The notes under the pieces are model-generated. The model saw nothing but the letters and a program-made list of their open reading frames with translations, was not told the origin of the DNA and made no database searches. From Paraburkholderia saeva (lineage in GTDB: Bacteria; Pseudomonadota; Gammaproteobacteria; Burkholderiales; Burkholderiaceae), in assembly GCF_907164555.1 (NCBI RefSeq), contig NZ_CAJQZC010000007.1, positions 186,001 through 250,000 on the forward strand: a stretch of DNA of 64,000 nucleotides. The letters are read 5' to 3'. Positions within the stretch are counted from its first letter, which is position 1; every line of letters starts with the position of its first letter. Positions 26,083 to 34,448 of the stretch are shown piece by piece. A program made the translations under genes and the position numbers.

Positions 26083-27648
26083 CTATTCGAACAGCGCATC
26101 GAGCATCGCAAGGCTCGGCTCAAAGCCGGCGCTTTCGCGATAACCCTGTTGCAGGAACGCTTCCATGCGCGGATACAGCGCAATGGCCCGGTCGAGGAGC
26201 TGGTCGCGCCCGCTCGAATAAGCGCCGACGTTGATCAGATCGCGGTTGCGCTGGTAGCGCGACAGCATCTGCTTGAAAAGACGGGTGCGATCGAGATGCG
26301 CGTCATCGATCAGCGCGGTCATCGCGCGGCTGATCGACGCTTCAATATCGATCGCCGGATAGTGACCGGATTCGGCAAGCTGGCGCGAAAGCACGATGTG
26401 GCCGTCGAGAATCGCGCGCGCCGAATCGGCGATCGGATCCTGCTGGTCGTCGCCTTCGGTCAGCACTGTATAGAAGGCGGTAATCGAACCGCCGCCTTCC
26501 GGGCCGTTGCCGGTGCGCTCGACAAGCGCGGGCAGCTTCGCGAACACCGAAGGCGGGTAGCCCTTGGTCGCCGGCGGCTCGCCAACGGCCAGCGCGATCT
26601 CGCGCTGCGCCATCGCGTAACGCGTGAGCGAATCCATCAGCAGCAGCACGTGCTTGCCCTGATCGCGGAAATATTCGGCAAGCGACGTCGCGTACGCGGC
26701 GCCCTGCATCCGCAGCAACGGCGACACGTCGGCCGGCGCGGCAACGACGACGGAGCGCGCGCGCCCTTCGTCGCCGAGAATCTGTTCGATGAATTCCTTC
26801 ACTTCGCGGCCGCGTTCGCCGATCAGGCCGATCACGATCACTTCGGCGCTCGTGTAGCGCGCCATCTGGCCGAGCAGCACCGATTTACCAACGCCCGAAC
26901 CCGCGAAAAGCCCCATGCGCTGGCCGCGTCCGACGGTCAGCAGCGCATTGATCGCGCGCACGCCGACATCCAGTACCTTGTGAATCGGCTCTCGATGCAG
27001 CGGATTGATCGACGGCGCGGACAGCGGCGCGTCGTTCACCGCACCAAGCGGGCCGAGGCTGTCGAGCGGACGGCCCGATGCATCGACCACCCGTCCGAGC
27101 AGCTCCCAGCCGACCGGCAGACGCTTCGCGCCCGCCATCGGATCGGCGATCGGCGCGCTTTCGAGCGGATAGACGCGCGCGCCAGGCAAGAGGCCGTGGA
27201 CTTCGGTCGTCGGCATCAGGAACAGCTTGTCGCCGGCAAAGCCGACCACTTCTGCTTCGGCAAACGCAATCGGGCTGCCCGCGGGCAGCTCGATCATCAC
27301 TTCGGAACCCACTGACAGGCGCAGGCCGACGGCTTCAAGCACGAGACCGGCCGCGCGCGTCAGACGGCCGCAGGCGCGCAGCGGCCGCGCGATGGCGTTG
27401 CGGGCGCGCAGGCCATCGAGCCGGGCGCGCCACGCCTGGAAATGCAGGTTCTCCGCGAGCGCCGGATCCGGCACGAACGCGGGAGCGGACGTGCGCGGCG
27501 CGCGGCTCGCCGCGGCTTTGGCGCCAGCGACGGGCGCAACCGCGATAGAAGGCTTTGTTTCGGGCACGCCGAACGACGCCAGCGCGAGCTCACGTTCGAG
27601 CTCTGTCAGATCGCTGGATTCGATCTCGGCGAGCGTCGGCTTTACCAT
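26083..27648 (-). CDS. fliI: Flagellum-specific ATPase FliI
   Basis: F1-beta-like ATPase that energises export. 521 residues with an extra 60-65 residue, Ala/Pro-rich N-terminal extension compared with enteric FliI. Walker A GSGVGKS is at 250-256; Walker B is in HVLLLMDSLTRYA near residue 335. The segment GEPPATKGYPPSVFAKLP is typical of the type III ATPase family. It overlaps the fliH stop by 7 bases. Confidence 0.97.
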   Translation of the reverse strand: MVKPTLAEIESSDLTELERELALASFGVPETKPSIAVAPVAGAKAAASRAPRTSAPAFVPDPALAENLHFQAWRARLDGLRARNAIARPLRACGRLTRAAGLVLEAVGLRLSVGSEVMIELPAGSPIAFAEAEVVGFAGDKLFLMPTTEVHGLLPGARVYPLESAPIADPMAGAKRLPVGWELLGRVVDASGRPLDSLGPLGAVNDAPLSAPSINPLHREPIHKVLDVGVRAINALLTVGRGQRMGLFAGSGVGKSVLLGQMARYTSAEVIVIGLIGERGREVKEFIEQILGDEGRARSVVVAAPADVSPLLRMQGAAYATSLAEYFRDQGKHVLLLMDSLTRYAMAQREIALAVGEPPATKGYPPSVFAKLPALVERTGNGPEGGGSITAFYTVLTEGDDQQDPIADSARAILDGHIVLSRQLAESGHYPAIDIEASISRAMTALIDDAHLDRTRLFKQMLSRYQRNRDLINVGAYSSGRDQLLDRAIALYPRMEAFLQQGYRESAGFEPSLAMLDALFE

Positions 27649-28310
27649 GTGCTGACCTTGCCCAGTGCCGCCGCGACACGTTCCCAGCGGGTGCCGATGG
27701 CGGCATCCACTTCGCCCGTGCTCGCGTGGGCGCGGCAGCCGCCGCGTTCCACCGACGGATCGGTGCGCACGGTCCAGCCGCGCGCCTGGAGTTCTTCAAG
27801 CAGATACGCTTCAACGACCGGCAGATCCGCCGGGCTCACGATCAGGCTCGGCGCGCCGACGAGCGCGGGTTCCGTCGCCAGCACTTCGCGGGCGGCCGCG
27901 ATCAGCGCGGTCGGGTCGTGCTGCACGTGCTGGCGCACGACCTGCTGCGCGATGTCGAGCGCGAGCGCGACGAGCGTATCGGCGATTTCGCCGCGCGCGC
28001 CGCCCAATGCCGCGCTGAACGTGTCGGCGATCGCCGCGAGGCGCGCGGCTTCCGCGTGGGATTCGACGCGGCCCTGTTCGAGGCCCTGTGCGTATCCCTG
28101 TTCGTAGCCGGCCTGATAGCCAAGCGCCTGGCCGGCGACGTGGCCGGACGCGACGCCCTGCGCATGCGCTGCGTCGCGCAGGCGTTGCAGTTCGGCTTCG
28201 AAGGCGCCGTCGTCGACCGGTTCCGGTTCCGGCACCGGGTCGAACGAGGCCATCTCCCAGCGCTGGTAGGCCGAGAGGCTTTCCTTGCGCATGGAGTCCT
28301 GATCAGACAT
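27642..28310 (-). CDS. fliH: Flagellar assembly protein FliH
   Basis: Stator-like regulator of FliI, 222 residues from the ATG at 28310, which has GGAAG at good spacing; an ATG two codons upstream is the alternative. The centre has the Gly-heptad region AGQALGYQAGYEQGYAQGLEQGR characteristic of FliH (GxxxG repeats). The C-terminal domain includes LALDIAQQVVRQHVQHDP. It overlaps the end of fliG by 8 bases. Confidence 0.94.
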   Translation of the reverse strand: MSDQDSMRKESLSAYQRWEMASFDPVPEPEPVDDGAFEAELQRLRDAAHAQGVASGHVAGQALGYQAGYEQGYAQGLEQGRVESHAEAARLAAIADTFSAALGGARGEIADTLVALALDIAQQVVRQHVQHDPTALIAAAREVLATEPALVGAPSLIVSPADLPVVEAYLLEELQARGWTVRTDPSVERGGCRAHASTGEVDAAIGTRWERVAAALGKVSTW

Positions 28311-29298
28311 ATGCATCTTCCGCCTTGCCGCCGATCACGATCTGGCCGCTTTCCGCCAGGTTGCGCACGATCTGCAGGATGCGGCGCTGCTGCGTCTCGA
28401 CTTCCGAGACGCGCACCGGACCGCGTGCGTCGAGGTCTTCCGCGAGCAGTTCCGCGGCGCGTTGCGACATGTTCGACAGGAACTTCTGGCGCAGCGCAGG
28501 CGGCGCACCCTTGAGCGAGATGATGAGCGCTTCGGACTCGACTTCCTTGAGCAGCAACTGGATCGCGCGGTCTTCGAGGTCGAGCAGGTTTTCGAACACG
28601 AACATCTGGTCGACGATCTTCTGCGCGAGCTCCGCGTCGTACAGGCGCACGTTTTCCAGCACGCCTTCCTCGTGGTTGGCCGACATGAAGTTGAGAATTT
28701 CCGCCGCCGTGCGGATACCGCCCATCGGGCTGCGCTTCAGGTTGTCGCTGCCTGACAGCAGGCCCGTCAGCACGTCGTCGAGTTCGCGCAACGCGGCCGG
28801 CTGGATGCCGTCGAGCGTCGCGATACGCAACAGCACGTCATTGCGCAGCCGTTCCGTGAAGCACGCGACGATTTCCGACGCCTGATCGCGGTCCAGGTGG
28901 ACGAGGATCGTCGCGATGATCTGCGGATGCTCGTTCTTGATGAGTTCGGCCACAGCGGACGAATCCATCCACTTGAGGCCTTCGATTCCGCTCGTGTCGC
29001 TGCCCTGCAGGATCCGGTCGATGATCGCGCCGGCCTTGTCGTCGCCGAGCGCCTTCGTGAGCACCGAGCGGATGTAGTCGCTCGAATCGAGCGACATGCC
29101 CGTGTGCTGTTCGGCTTCCTTTGCGAACTCCTGCAGCACCTCTTCGATCTGTTCGCGCGTGATGTTCTTCAGCGAAGCCATCGCGACGCCGATCTTTTGC
29201 ACCTCGCGCGGCCCGAGGAACTTGAATACCTGCGCAGCCTCTTCCTCGCCAATCGACATCAGCAGGAGGGCGCTCTTCACTACGCCTTCAGCGCTCAT
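28303..29298 (-). CDS. fliG: Flagellar motor switch protein FliG
   Basis: C-ring protein that transmits torque from the stator. The start at 29298 (MSAEGVVKSALLLMSIGEEEAA) lies within the fliF 3' end; a TTG seven codons earlier is less likely. The armadillo domain contains EHPQIIATILVHLDRDQASEI. The C-terminal torque helix has FVFENLLDLEDRAIQLLLKEVE with its charged residues in place. 331 residues is the normal length. Confidence 0.97.
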   Translation of the reverse strand: MSAEGVVKSALLLMSIGEEEAAQVFKFLGPREVQKIGVAMASLKNITREQIEEVLQEFAKEAEQHTGMSLDSSDYIRSVLTKALGDDKAGAIIDRILQGSDTSGIEGLKWMDSSAVAELIKNEHPQIIATILVHLDRDQASEIVACFTERLRNDVLLRIATLDGIQPAALRELDDVLTGLLSGSDNLKRSPMGGIRTAAEILNFMSANHEEGVLENVRLYDAELAQKIVDQMFVFENLLDLEDRAIQLLLKEVESEALIISLKGAPPALRQKFLSNMSQRAAELLAEDLDARGPVRVSEVETQQRRILQIVRNLAESGQIVIGGKAEDAYV

Positions 29299-31069
29299 CG
29301 GATACCCAGCTCTTGACAACAGTTGCTACGATTTTCGGATCCTGGCGCGCGATGTTGCGTGCGTAGTCCAGGTGGCGTTCATATCTGCGTTTGTCGCTTT
29401 CGAACGAAACGATGCTGTGCTCCTCGTCCTCTTCGGTGACGGCGGTCTTTTCCGGTGAAGGCAGGCCGTCGAGCAGCACCGGTTCGTCCTGCGAAGTCAG
29501 CGCGGCGACGACCGGCGCCGGTGGCGGGAACGCGCGGCGCATCGCCGGGCGCACCATCATGAAGTAGAGCACCAGCGCCACCAGACCGATCCCTGCGTAC
29601 GTTGCGATCTGCTTTGCGAGCGCGATCATTTCCGGCGTACGCCACCACGGCAGGTTTGCGTTCGGGTCGATTTCCTGCGAGAACGCGCTGTTGACGACGT
29701 TCACCGAGTCGCCGCGCTTCGCGTCGTAACCCATCGCGTCCTTCACCAGCTGGTTCACCTGATCGAGCTTGTCGGCGGTGAGCGGCTGCATCGTGACGTG
29801 ACCCTTCGCGTCGACCGTGCGCAGATAGTTGACCACCACCGCCACCGACAGACGCTTCACACCGCCCATCGCCTGTTCGGTGTGACGCACCGTCTTGTCG
29901 AGTTCGTAGTTGGTCGTCGTGTCCTTGTGGTCGCTGATCGGCGTCGTGCTCACGCCGCTGGCGCCGTTCGCGCTCGCGGTGATCGGCGCGGAAGCGGGCT
30001 GCGGCGGCTGGTTCGACAGCGCGCCCGGCACGCCCGACGCGCCACCCTGGCTCATCTCCGTCGCGGTGCTCGACTGCTGGCTGCGTACGGCGGCCTGCTC
30101 CGGGTTGCCGTTCGGGGCGTACTTCTCGGATGTCTGCTCGTTCTTCGTGAAGTCGACGTCGGCGCTCACCTGCGAATGCGCGTTGCCCGCACCGAACAGC
30201 GGCGCGAGGATCGCGTCGATCCGCTGCTGCGTGTTGTGCTCGATCTGCTGGACGTACTTGAGCTGCGTCGCGTCGAGACCGGTTCCGGAGGCGGCCTGCG
30301 TGAGCAGGTTGCCGTCCTGGTCGACGATCGTCACGTTGCGCACCGGCATGTCCGGCACCGCCGACGACACCATGTGCGTGATCGCCACGACCTGACCTTC
30401 GTCGAGTATGCGGCCCGGGTACAGGTTGACGAGCACCGACGCCGACGGCGCTTCGTGATCGCGCACGAACACGGAAGGCTTCGGAATCGCCAGATGCACC
30501 CGCGCCGACTTCACCGACGAGATCGATTCGATCGTTTGCTGAAGCTCGCCTTCGAGGGAGCGCTGGTAGTTGATCTGTTCGGCGAACTGGCTGATGCCGA
30601 ATTTCTGGTTGTCCATCAGCTCGAAACCCACCGAGCCGGCCTTCGGCAAACCCTGGGAAGCGAGGCGCAGGCGCATTTCGTGAACCTGATCGGCCGGCAC
30701 GAGGATCGCACCGCCGGTTTCGCTGAACTTGTAGGGGATGTTCGCCGTCTGGAGCGCGTTGATGATCGCGCCGCCGTCGCGGTCGGACAGATTGCTGTAG
30801 AGCACCTTGTAGTCCGGCGCCCGCGACCACATGACGAGACCCGCGACGATGGCGATCAGCAGCGCGACAGCGAAGATCAGCGGCGCGCGCGGGTTGCCGC
30901 GCATCTGCGAGAGCGAGGTCGGGAACGACAGGCGCTGCGAAAAATTACCGCCGAGGCCGCCACCGAGGTCCGCAGCACCGGCCTGGCCGGCGCCGCCGGC
31001 TCCGGCCTGCGCGCCAGCGAGGCCCATGCGGGCGTCGGGGGTGATCAAAGAGTTGGCTGACGAATCCAT
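29288..31069 (-). CDS. fliF: Flagellar MS-ring protein FliF
   Basis: Forms the MS ring, the base of the motor. 593 residues with an extended Gly/Ala-rich N-terminus and transmembrane helices at about 63-82 (APLIFAVALLIAIVAGLVMW) and about 460-480 (ATYAGIGLVALVLYFMMV). The ring-building periplasmic domain includes DRDGGAIINALQTANIPYKF and RVHLAIPKPSVFVRD. The C-terminal FliG-binding tail ends DPKIVATVVKSWVSDER. It is divergent from fliE. Confidence 0.97.
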   Translation of the reverse strand: MDSSANSLITPDARMGLAGAQAGAGGAGQAGAADLGGGLGGNFSQRLSFPTSLSQMRGNPRAPLIFAVALLIAIVAGLVMWSRAPDYKVLYSNLSDRDGGAIINALQTANIPYKFSETGGAILVPADQVHEMRLRLASQGLPKAGSVGFELMDNQKFGISQFAEQINYQRSLEGELQQTIESISSVKSARVHLAIPKPSVFVRDHEAPSASVLVNLYPGRILDEGQVVAITHMVSSAVPDMPVRNVTIVDQDGNLLTQAASGTGLDATQLKYVQQIEHNTQQRIDAILAPLFGAGNAHSQVSADVDFTKNEQTSEKYAPNGNPEQAAVRSQQSSTATEMSQGGASGVPGALSNQPPQPASAPITASANGASGVSTTPISDHKDTTTNYELDKTVRHTEQAMGGVKRLSVAVVVNYLRTVDAKGHVTMQPLTADKLDQVNQLVKDAMGYDAKRGDSVNVVNSAFSQEIDPNANLPWWRTPEMIALAKQIATYAGIGLVALVLYFMMVRPAMRRAFPPPAPVVAALTSQDEPVLLDGLPSPEKTAVTEEDEEHSIVSFESDKRRYERHLDYARNIARQDPKIVATVVKSWVSDER

Positions 31070-31144
31070 GCGTCGGGTATCTCCGGGATGCCTTGAGTCC
31101 TGCTCCGGCCCGCCGCGTCGGGCTTGACGGGCGCAGGGGCAGAC

Positions 31145-31224
31145 ACTTTCACGTTAGGGATTATCCTCACGGGCATGCAACCTGATTGGTCGAATAGAGC
31201 CGGGTTTTCCCCCTACTTTCACGT
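31145..31224. promoter_or_regulatory. Paired ACTTTCACGT repeats in the fliF-fliE divergent region
   Basis: The same 10-mer occurs at 31145-31154 and 31215-31224, 70 bp apart in the same direction, within the 236-bp region that must hold the promoters of both fliF and fliE. An extended -10-like TGCTATGCT for fliE is at 31243-31251. Regulatory function is a suggestion only. Confidence 0.35.
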
Positions 31225-31305
31225 CTGTCGCAAAAGGGCCGCTGCTATGCTTCACTCCAGATCGGCACGCCCTGGCTCGCCGGTTTTCCTTCATCTGGAG
31301 AGAAC

Positions 31306-31641
31306 ATGACATTGCCCGTGAGCCCGCTTCTGTCGGCGCTACAGCAGATGCAGTCCATGGCTGCTCAGGCAGCCGGCGGCACCGCCCCGGCTGCTTCGGA
31401 GTCCGGTGCGGCCACGTCCGGCAACTTCGCCGCCGCGCTGAAGGCTTCGATCGACAAGATCAGCAGCGACCAGCAGACCTCCGTCAGCGAGGCGCATGCC
31501 TTTGAAATCGGTGCACCGAACGTTTCGCTGAACGATGTGATGGTCGACATGCAGAAGGCCAATGTGGGCTTCCAGTTCGGCCTGCAGGTCCGCAACAAGC
31601 TGGTCGCGGCCTACAACGACATCATGCAGACCCCTGTTTGA
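31306..31641 (+). CDS. fliE: Flagellar hook-basal body protein FliE
   Basis: Adapter between MS ring and proximal rod, and an early export substrate. 111 residues. The C-terminal segment NVSLNDVMVDMQKANVGFQFGLQVRNKLVAAYNDIMQTPV is the family signature. The start follows a GGAGAG site. It is transcribed divergently from fliF; fliS follows after 141 bases with its own promoter. Confidence 0.96.
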   Translation: MTLPVSPLLSALQQMQSMAAQAAGGTAPAASESGAATSGNFAAALKASIDKISSDQQTSVSEAHAFEIGAPNVSLNDVMVDMQKANVGFQFGLQVRNKLVAAYNDIMQTPV

Positions 31642-31665
31642 GCCTTTGCTTGCTCCCCTGTGGGC

Positions 31666-31692
31666 TAAAGCTTTACGCGTGTAATCCGATAA
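31666..31692 (+). promoter_or_regulatory. Sigma28 (FliA)-type promoter of fliS-fliT
   Basis: TAAAGCTT at 31666-31673, an 11-base spacer and TCCGATAA at 31685-31692, with one mismatch per box to the FliA consensus. It lies about 90 bases upstream of fliS. Confidence 0.8.
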
Positions 31693-31782
31693 CCCGGATA
31701 CACGGATGACGGATCGCGGGCGGTTACGCCTCGCGACAGTCCGCCAGCCAATCGCAATCTGCATCACACAGGAGGAGCGCCG

Positions 31783-32217
31783 ATGTTTTCCCCAGGACAC
31801 GCTGGAGCCAACGCCTATGCACGCGTCGGCGTCGAGACGGGGGTGATGGGCGCAAGTCCGCACCGCCTGATCGTGATGCTGTACCAGGGCGCGCGGCAGG
31901 CGATTGCGCAGGCGCGCATGCATCTGCAGCAGGGCAATGTCCCGGCGCGGGGGGAAGCGATCGGCAAGGCGATCGAGATCATCGGCAGCGGGCTGCAGCA
32001 GTCGCTCAATCTGGAAGCCGGTGGCGAAATCGCGGAACGGCTCGACGGGCTGTACGCCTATATGGCGCGGCGGTTACTCGACGCGAACATCAAGCAGAAC
32101 GAAGCCATGCTCGTCGAAGTCGACGGCTTGCTGGCGACGCTCGAAGAAGCCTGGATCGGGATTGCCCCGGAGATCGCGCGGATGGCGACACAGTCGTCCG
32201 CTGAAAGCATGAGATGA
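31783..32217 (+). CDS. fliS: Flagellin export chaperone FliS
   Basis: Cytoplasmic four-helix chaperone that binds the flagellin C-terminus. 144 residues with the conserved start ANAYARVGVETGVMGASPHRLIVMLYQGA and NLEAGGEIAERLDGLYAYM. It has an AGGAG site and a sigma28-type promoter upstream. Its stop overlaps the fliT start by 4 bases. Confidence 0.96.
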   Translation: MFSPGHAGANAYARVGVETGVMGASPHRLIVMLYQGARQAIAQARMHLQQGNVPARGEAIGKAIEIIGSGLQQSLNLEAGGEIAERLDGLYAYMARRLLDANIKQNEAMLVEVDGLLATLEEAWIGIAPEIARMATQSSAESMR

Positions 32218-32543
32218 CATCGAACGCACAATACTTCGCCCGTTATGAGGCGATCGCAGCGATTTCCGACCGGATGTTAGTGGCAGCGCGTGAAGCGCTC
32301 TGGAATGACCTCGTGGTGTTGCAGGAAGAATATCGTCGGCTGGTTGACGGGCTGAAGCACGCAGAAGAAGGCGTGAAGCTCGACGATGCAGAGCGCACAC
32401 GCAAATACGAGCTGATCCGCCGCATCCTCGCCGACGACGCCGCGATCCGCGACCTCGCGAACCCGCGCATGGCGAAACTGTCGGCGCTGTTCGCAGCGAC
32501 GTGCCCGGCCAGCGTGCTGAAGGAACTTTACCAGGCGCGCTGA
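32214..32543 (+). CDS. fliT: Flagellar protein FliT
   Basis: Small helical protein of 109 residues that acts as chaperone for the filament cap FliD in related systems. Recognisable segments are YEAIAAISDRMLVAAREALWNDLVVLQEEYRRLVDGL and RKYELIRRILADDAAIRDL. It is coupled to fliS by an ATGA overlap. FliT is poorly conserved, so the call rests partly on position. Confidence 0.88.
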   Translation: MTSNAQYFARYEAIAAISDRMLVAAREALWNDLVVLQEEYRRLVDGLKHAEEGVKLDDAERTRKYELIRRILADDAAIRDLANPRMAKLSALFAATCPASVLKELYQAR

Positions 32544-32622
32544 GCGCTTTTATCGACCGCACTGTCGTCGGGGCGCATCGCCGCCGGCGACCACGCGCCA
32601 GAGGCGCGCGAGAGGAACCGGC

Positions 32623-34113
32623 ATGAACGGAATCGACACGGCTGTGGCTTCGCTGCTGGCAACCCGCGTCGAGAGCCTCCTCTCGATCGGCTCGCGGGCT
32701 GACGCCGCCACGTCGCAGACGGGCGCGTCTGCACTGGCCGTCGATACACCGGTTACGCCTGGCGGCACGCTGCCTGCCGCTCCCACTCCACCTCAGCCTT
32801 CCGCGCAGACCGCGCTGTCCGCTGTCGCGCTTACGCTCGACGCGATCGCACGCTCGGGCGGCGACGCGACGCCCGCCGTAGTCGGCCAGACGCCGGTGTG
32901 GGCCGCCGCGCCCGCCATCGACGTGGCCATCGAAGGCATGCTGTTGCCGCTCTTCGACACGCCCGAACCGGGTGCTGCGGCAGGTCCAGCGGGTGCCACG
33001 GCCGGCGGGAATGCCGCGTCGAACGCGGGCGCCAACGCTACGGCGGGCACGACAGCGGCGAGCGTGGTCGCTTCGCCGCTGCCGGTTGTCGCGCTCGCGG
33101 CAGCGCTTCAGCGCACGGTGGCCGAAAGCGGTCTGTTCTACGAATCGCATCTGGCGCAGTGGCTCTCGGGGCAACGCACGCCCGCGTCGCTCGCCAGTGA
33201 ACCGCAGAACCGGCTCGCCGACGCGGCCGCCCAGCTTCCGCTCGACTGGAGCACGGACGCCGACGCGGCCGCGCAGCCGTGGGCGTCTGGCGCAGCCGCG
33301 CAGGGCCGCGCGATGCCGGGCGCGAATCCGAATGCGAACGCCTTCGCGGGTGGCAGCGCGGCGGGCGCTCGCGGCGCAGCTGACGCCTCGCAGACGCAGG
33401 CGGCCCGTTTTGTCGCGCGCGAAATCGCCGCCGACGATGCATTCCCGACTTCCTCGCAGTCGCTGCGCTCGCTTTTGCATACAGCACCCGCCGACGCCGC
33501 TTCCAGCGCGAACGCCGCCAGCACGTCGCAGGAACTGGCCGCATCGATCCATCCCGCGACGATTCCGCTTGTGCGCCAGCAGCTCGATCTGCTCGCAACC
33601 GGCCAGTTCCGCTGGACCGGCGAAGCGTGGCCGGGCGCGCGGCTCGACTGGACGATCGAGCAGGACGGCGACGAATGGCAGCGCAGCGGCGGCGGCGCGG
33701 ACGGCGACGAGCCGTATCCGTGGCGTACGCGGTTAACGCTGTCGCTGCCTTCGCTTGGCACCGTCGACGCCGATCTGACGCTGAACGGCGCGCAGCTGAT
33801 GGTGCGGGTGCAGGCGAGCCCGAACGGCGCCGCGCGGCTTGCCGCGCAGGGCGAACTGTTCCGTCAGCGCCTCGCCGCGGCCGGCATCAATCTCAGTACG
33901 CTGTCGATCCGTGAGATCGGTGGCGCGGCGGTGGGCGGCTCGAACAATGGCGGCGCCAGCGCCGCCCAGGCGACGAGCGCGTACGCGCGCTCGGCCGCGG
34001 CAGCCAGCGAGGAAGCCAGCGTGGCGGCCCGTGCAGCGGCGGCCAGTTCAGTAGCGGGTATGGGCTCGGGCTCCGCGCCGCCGGACGCGGGTTACGACTG
34101 GGATCTCGCATGA
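32623..34113 (+). CDS. FliK-like hook-length control protein (second FliK-domain protein)
   Basis: 496 residues, Ala/Thr/Pro-rich, low in complexity up to about residue 300. The C-terminal domain (about 320-425) has WTGEAWPGARLDWTIEQ and RLTLSLPSLGTVDADLTLNGAQLMVRVQASP, the pattern of the Flg_hook domain of FliK. It is distinct from the FliK at 23994. Its position after fliST and coupling to the FlhB-like gene by an ATGA overlap suggest a role in export switching. Similar pairs are often annotated in Burkholderiaceae; the exact function is not known to me. Confidence 0.78.
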   Translation: MNGIDTAVASLLATRVESLLSIGSRADAATSQTGASALAVDTPVTPGGTLPAAPTPPQPSAQTALSAVALTLDAIARSGGDATPAVVGQTPVWAAAPAIDVAIEGMLLPLFDTPEPGAAAGPAGATAGGNAASNAGANATAGTTAASVVASPLPVVALAAALQRTVAESGLFYESHLAQWLSGQRTPASLASEPQNRLADAAAQLPLDWSTDADAAAQPWASGAAAQGRAMPGANPNANAFAGGSAAGARGAADASQTQAARFVAREIAADDAFPTSSQSLRSLLHTAPADAASSANAASTSQELAASIHPATIPLVRQQLDLLATGQFRWTGEAWPGARLDWTIEQDGDEWQRSGGGADGDEPYPWRTRLTLSLPSLGTVDADLTLNGAQLMVRVQASPNGAARLAAQGELFRQRLAAAGINLSTLSIREIGGAAVGGSNNGGASAAQATSAYARSAAAASEEASVAARAAAASSVAGMGSGSAPPDAGYDWDLA

Positions 34114-34448
34114 GCCGCAGGAATCGCAAGAGCGCGGCGGCGCTCATCTATGATGCAAACGGCGGCGATGCTTCGCCGCGCGTGATCGCGAAGGGATACG
34201 GTCTTGTCGCCGACATGATCGTGCAGCGCGCGAAGGAAGCGGGCCTGTACGTGCACGAGTCGCCCGAAATGGTGTCGCTGCTGATGCAGGTCGATCTCGA
34301 CACCCGTATCCCGCCGCAGCTGTATCAGGCTGTCGCGGAACTCCTTGCGTGGCTGCACCGGCTCGAAAGCGGCGCCGCCGACGACGCGCCCGGCACCGCC
34401 GTCGCGCCGGCCTCGTCTGCGGCATCGCCGTTCACGTCTTCGCGCTAG
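34110..34448 (+). CDS. FlhB-like C-terminal domain protein
   Basis: 112-residue protein resembling the cytoplasmic domain of FlhB: AALIYDANGGDASPRVIAKGYGLVADMIVQRAKEAG and ESPEMVSLLMQVDLDTRIPPQLYQAVAELLAWL. It has no membrane helices and no NPTH autocleavage motif. Such stand-alone FlhB-like proteins can substitute for the FlhB C-terminal fragment in other bacteria. The ATG overlaps the preceding stop. Its stop codon shares the bases CTAG with that of the convergent aldehyde dehydrogenase. Confidence 0.85.
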   Translation: MSRRNRKSAAALIYDANGGDASPRVIAKGYGLVADMIVQRAKEAGLYVHESPEMVSLLMQVDLDTRIPPQLYQAVAELLAWLHRLESGAADDAPGTAVAPASSAASPFTSSR

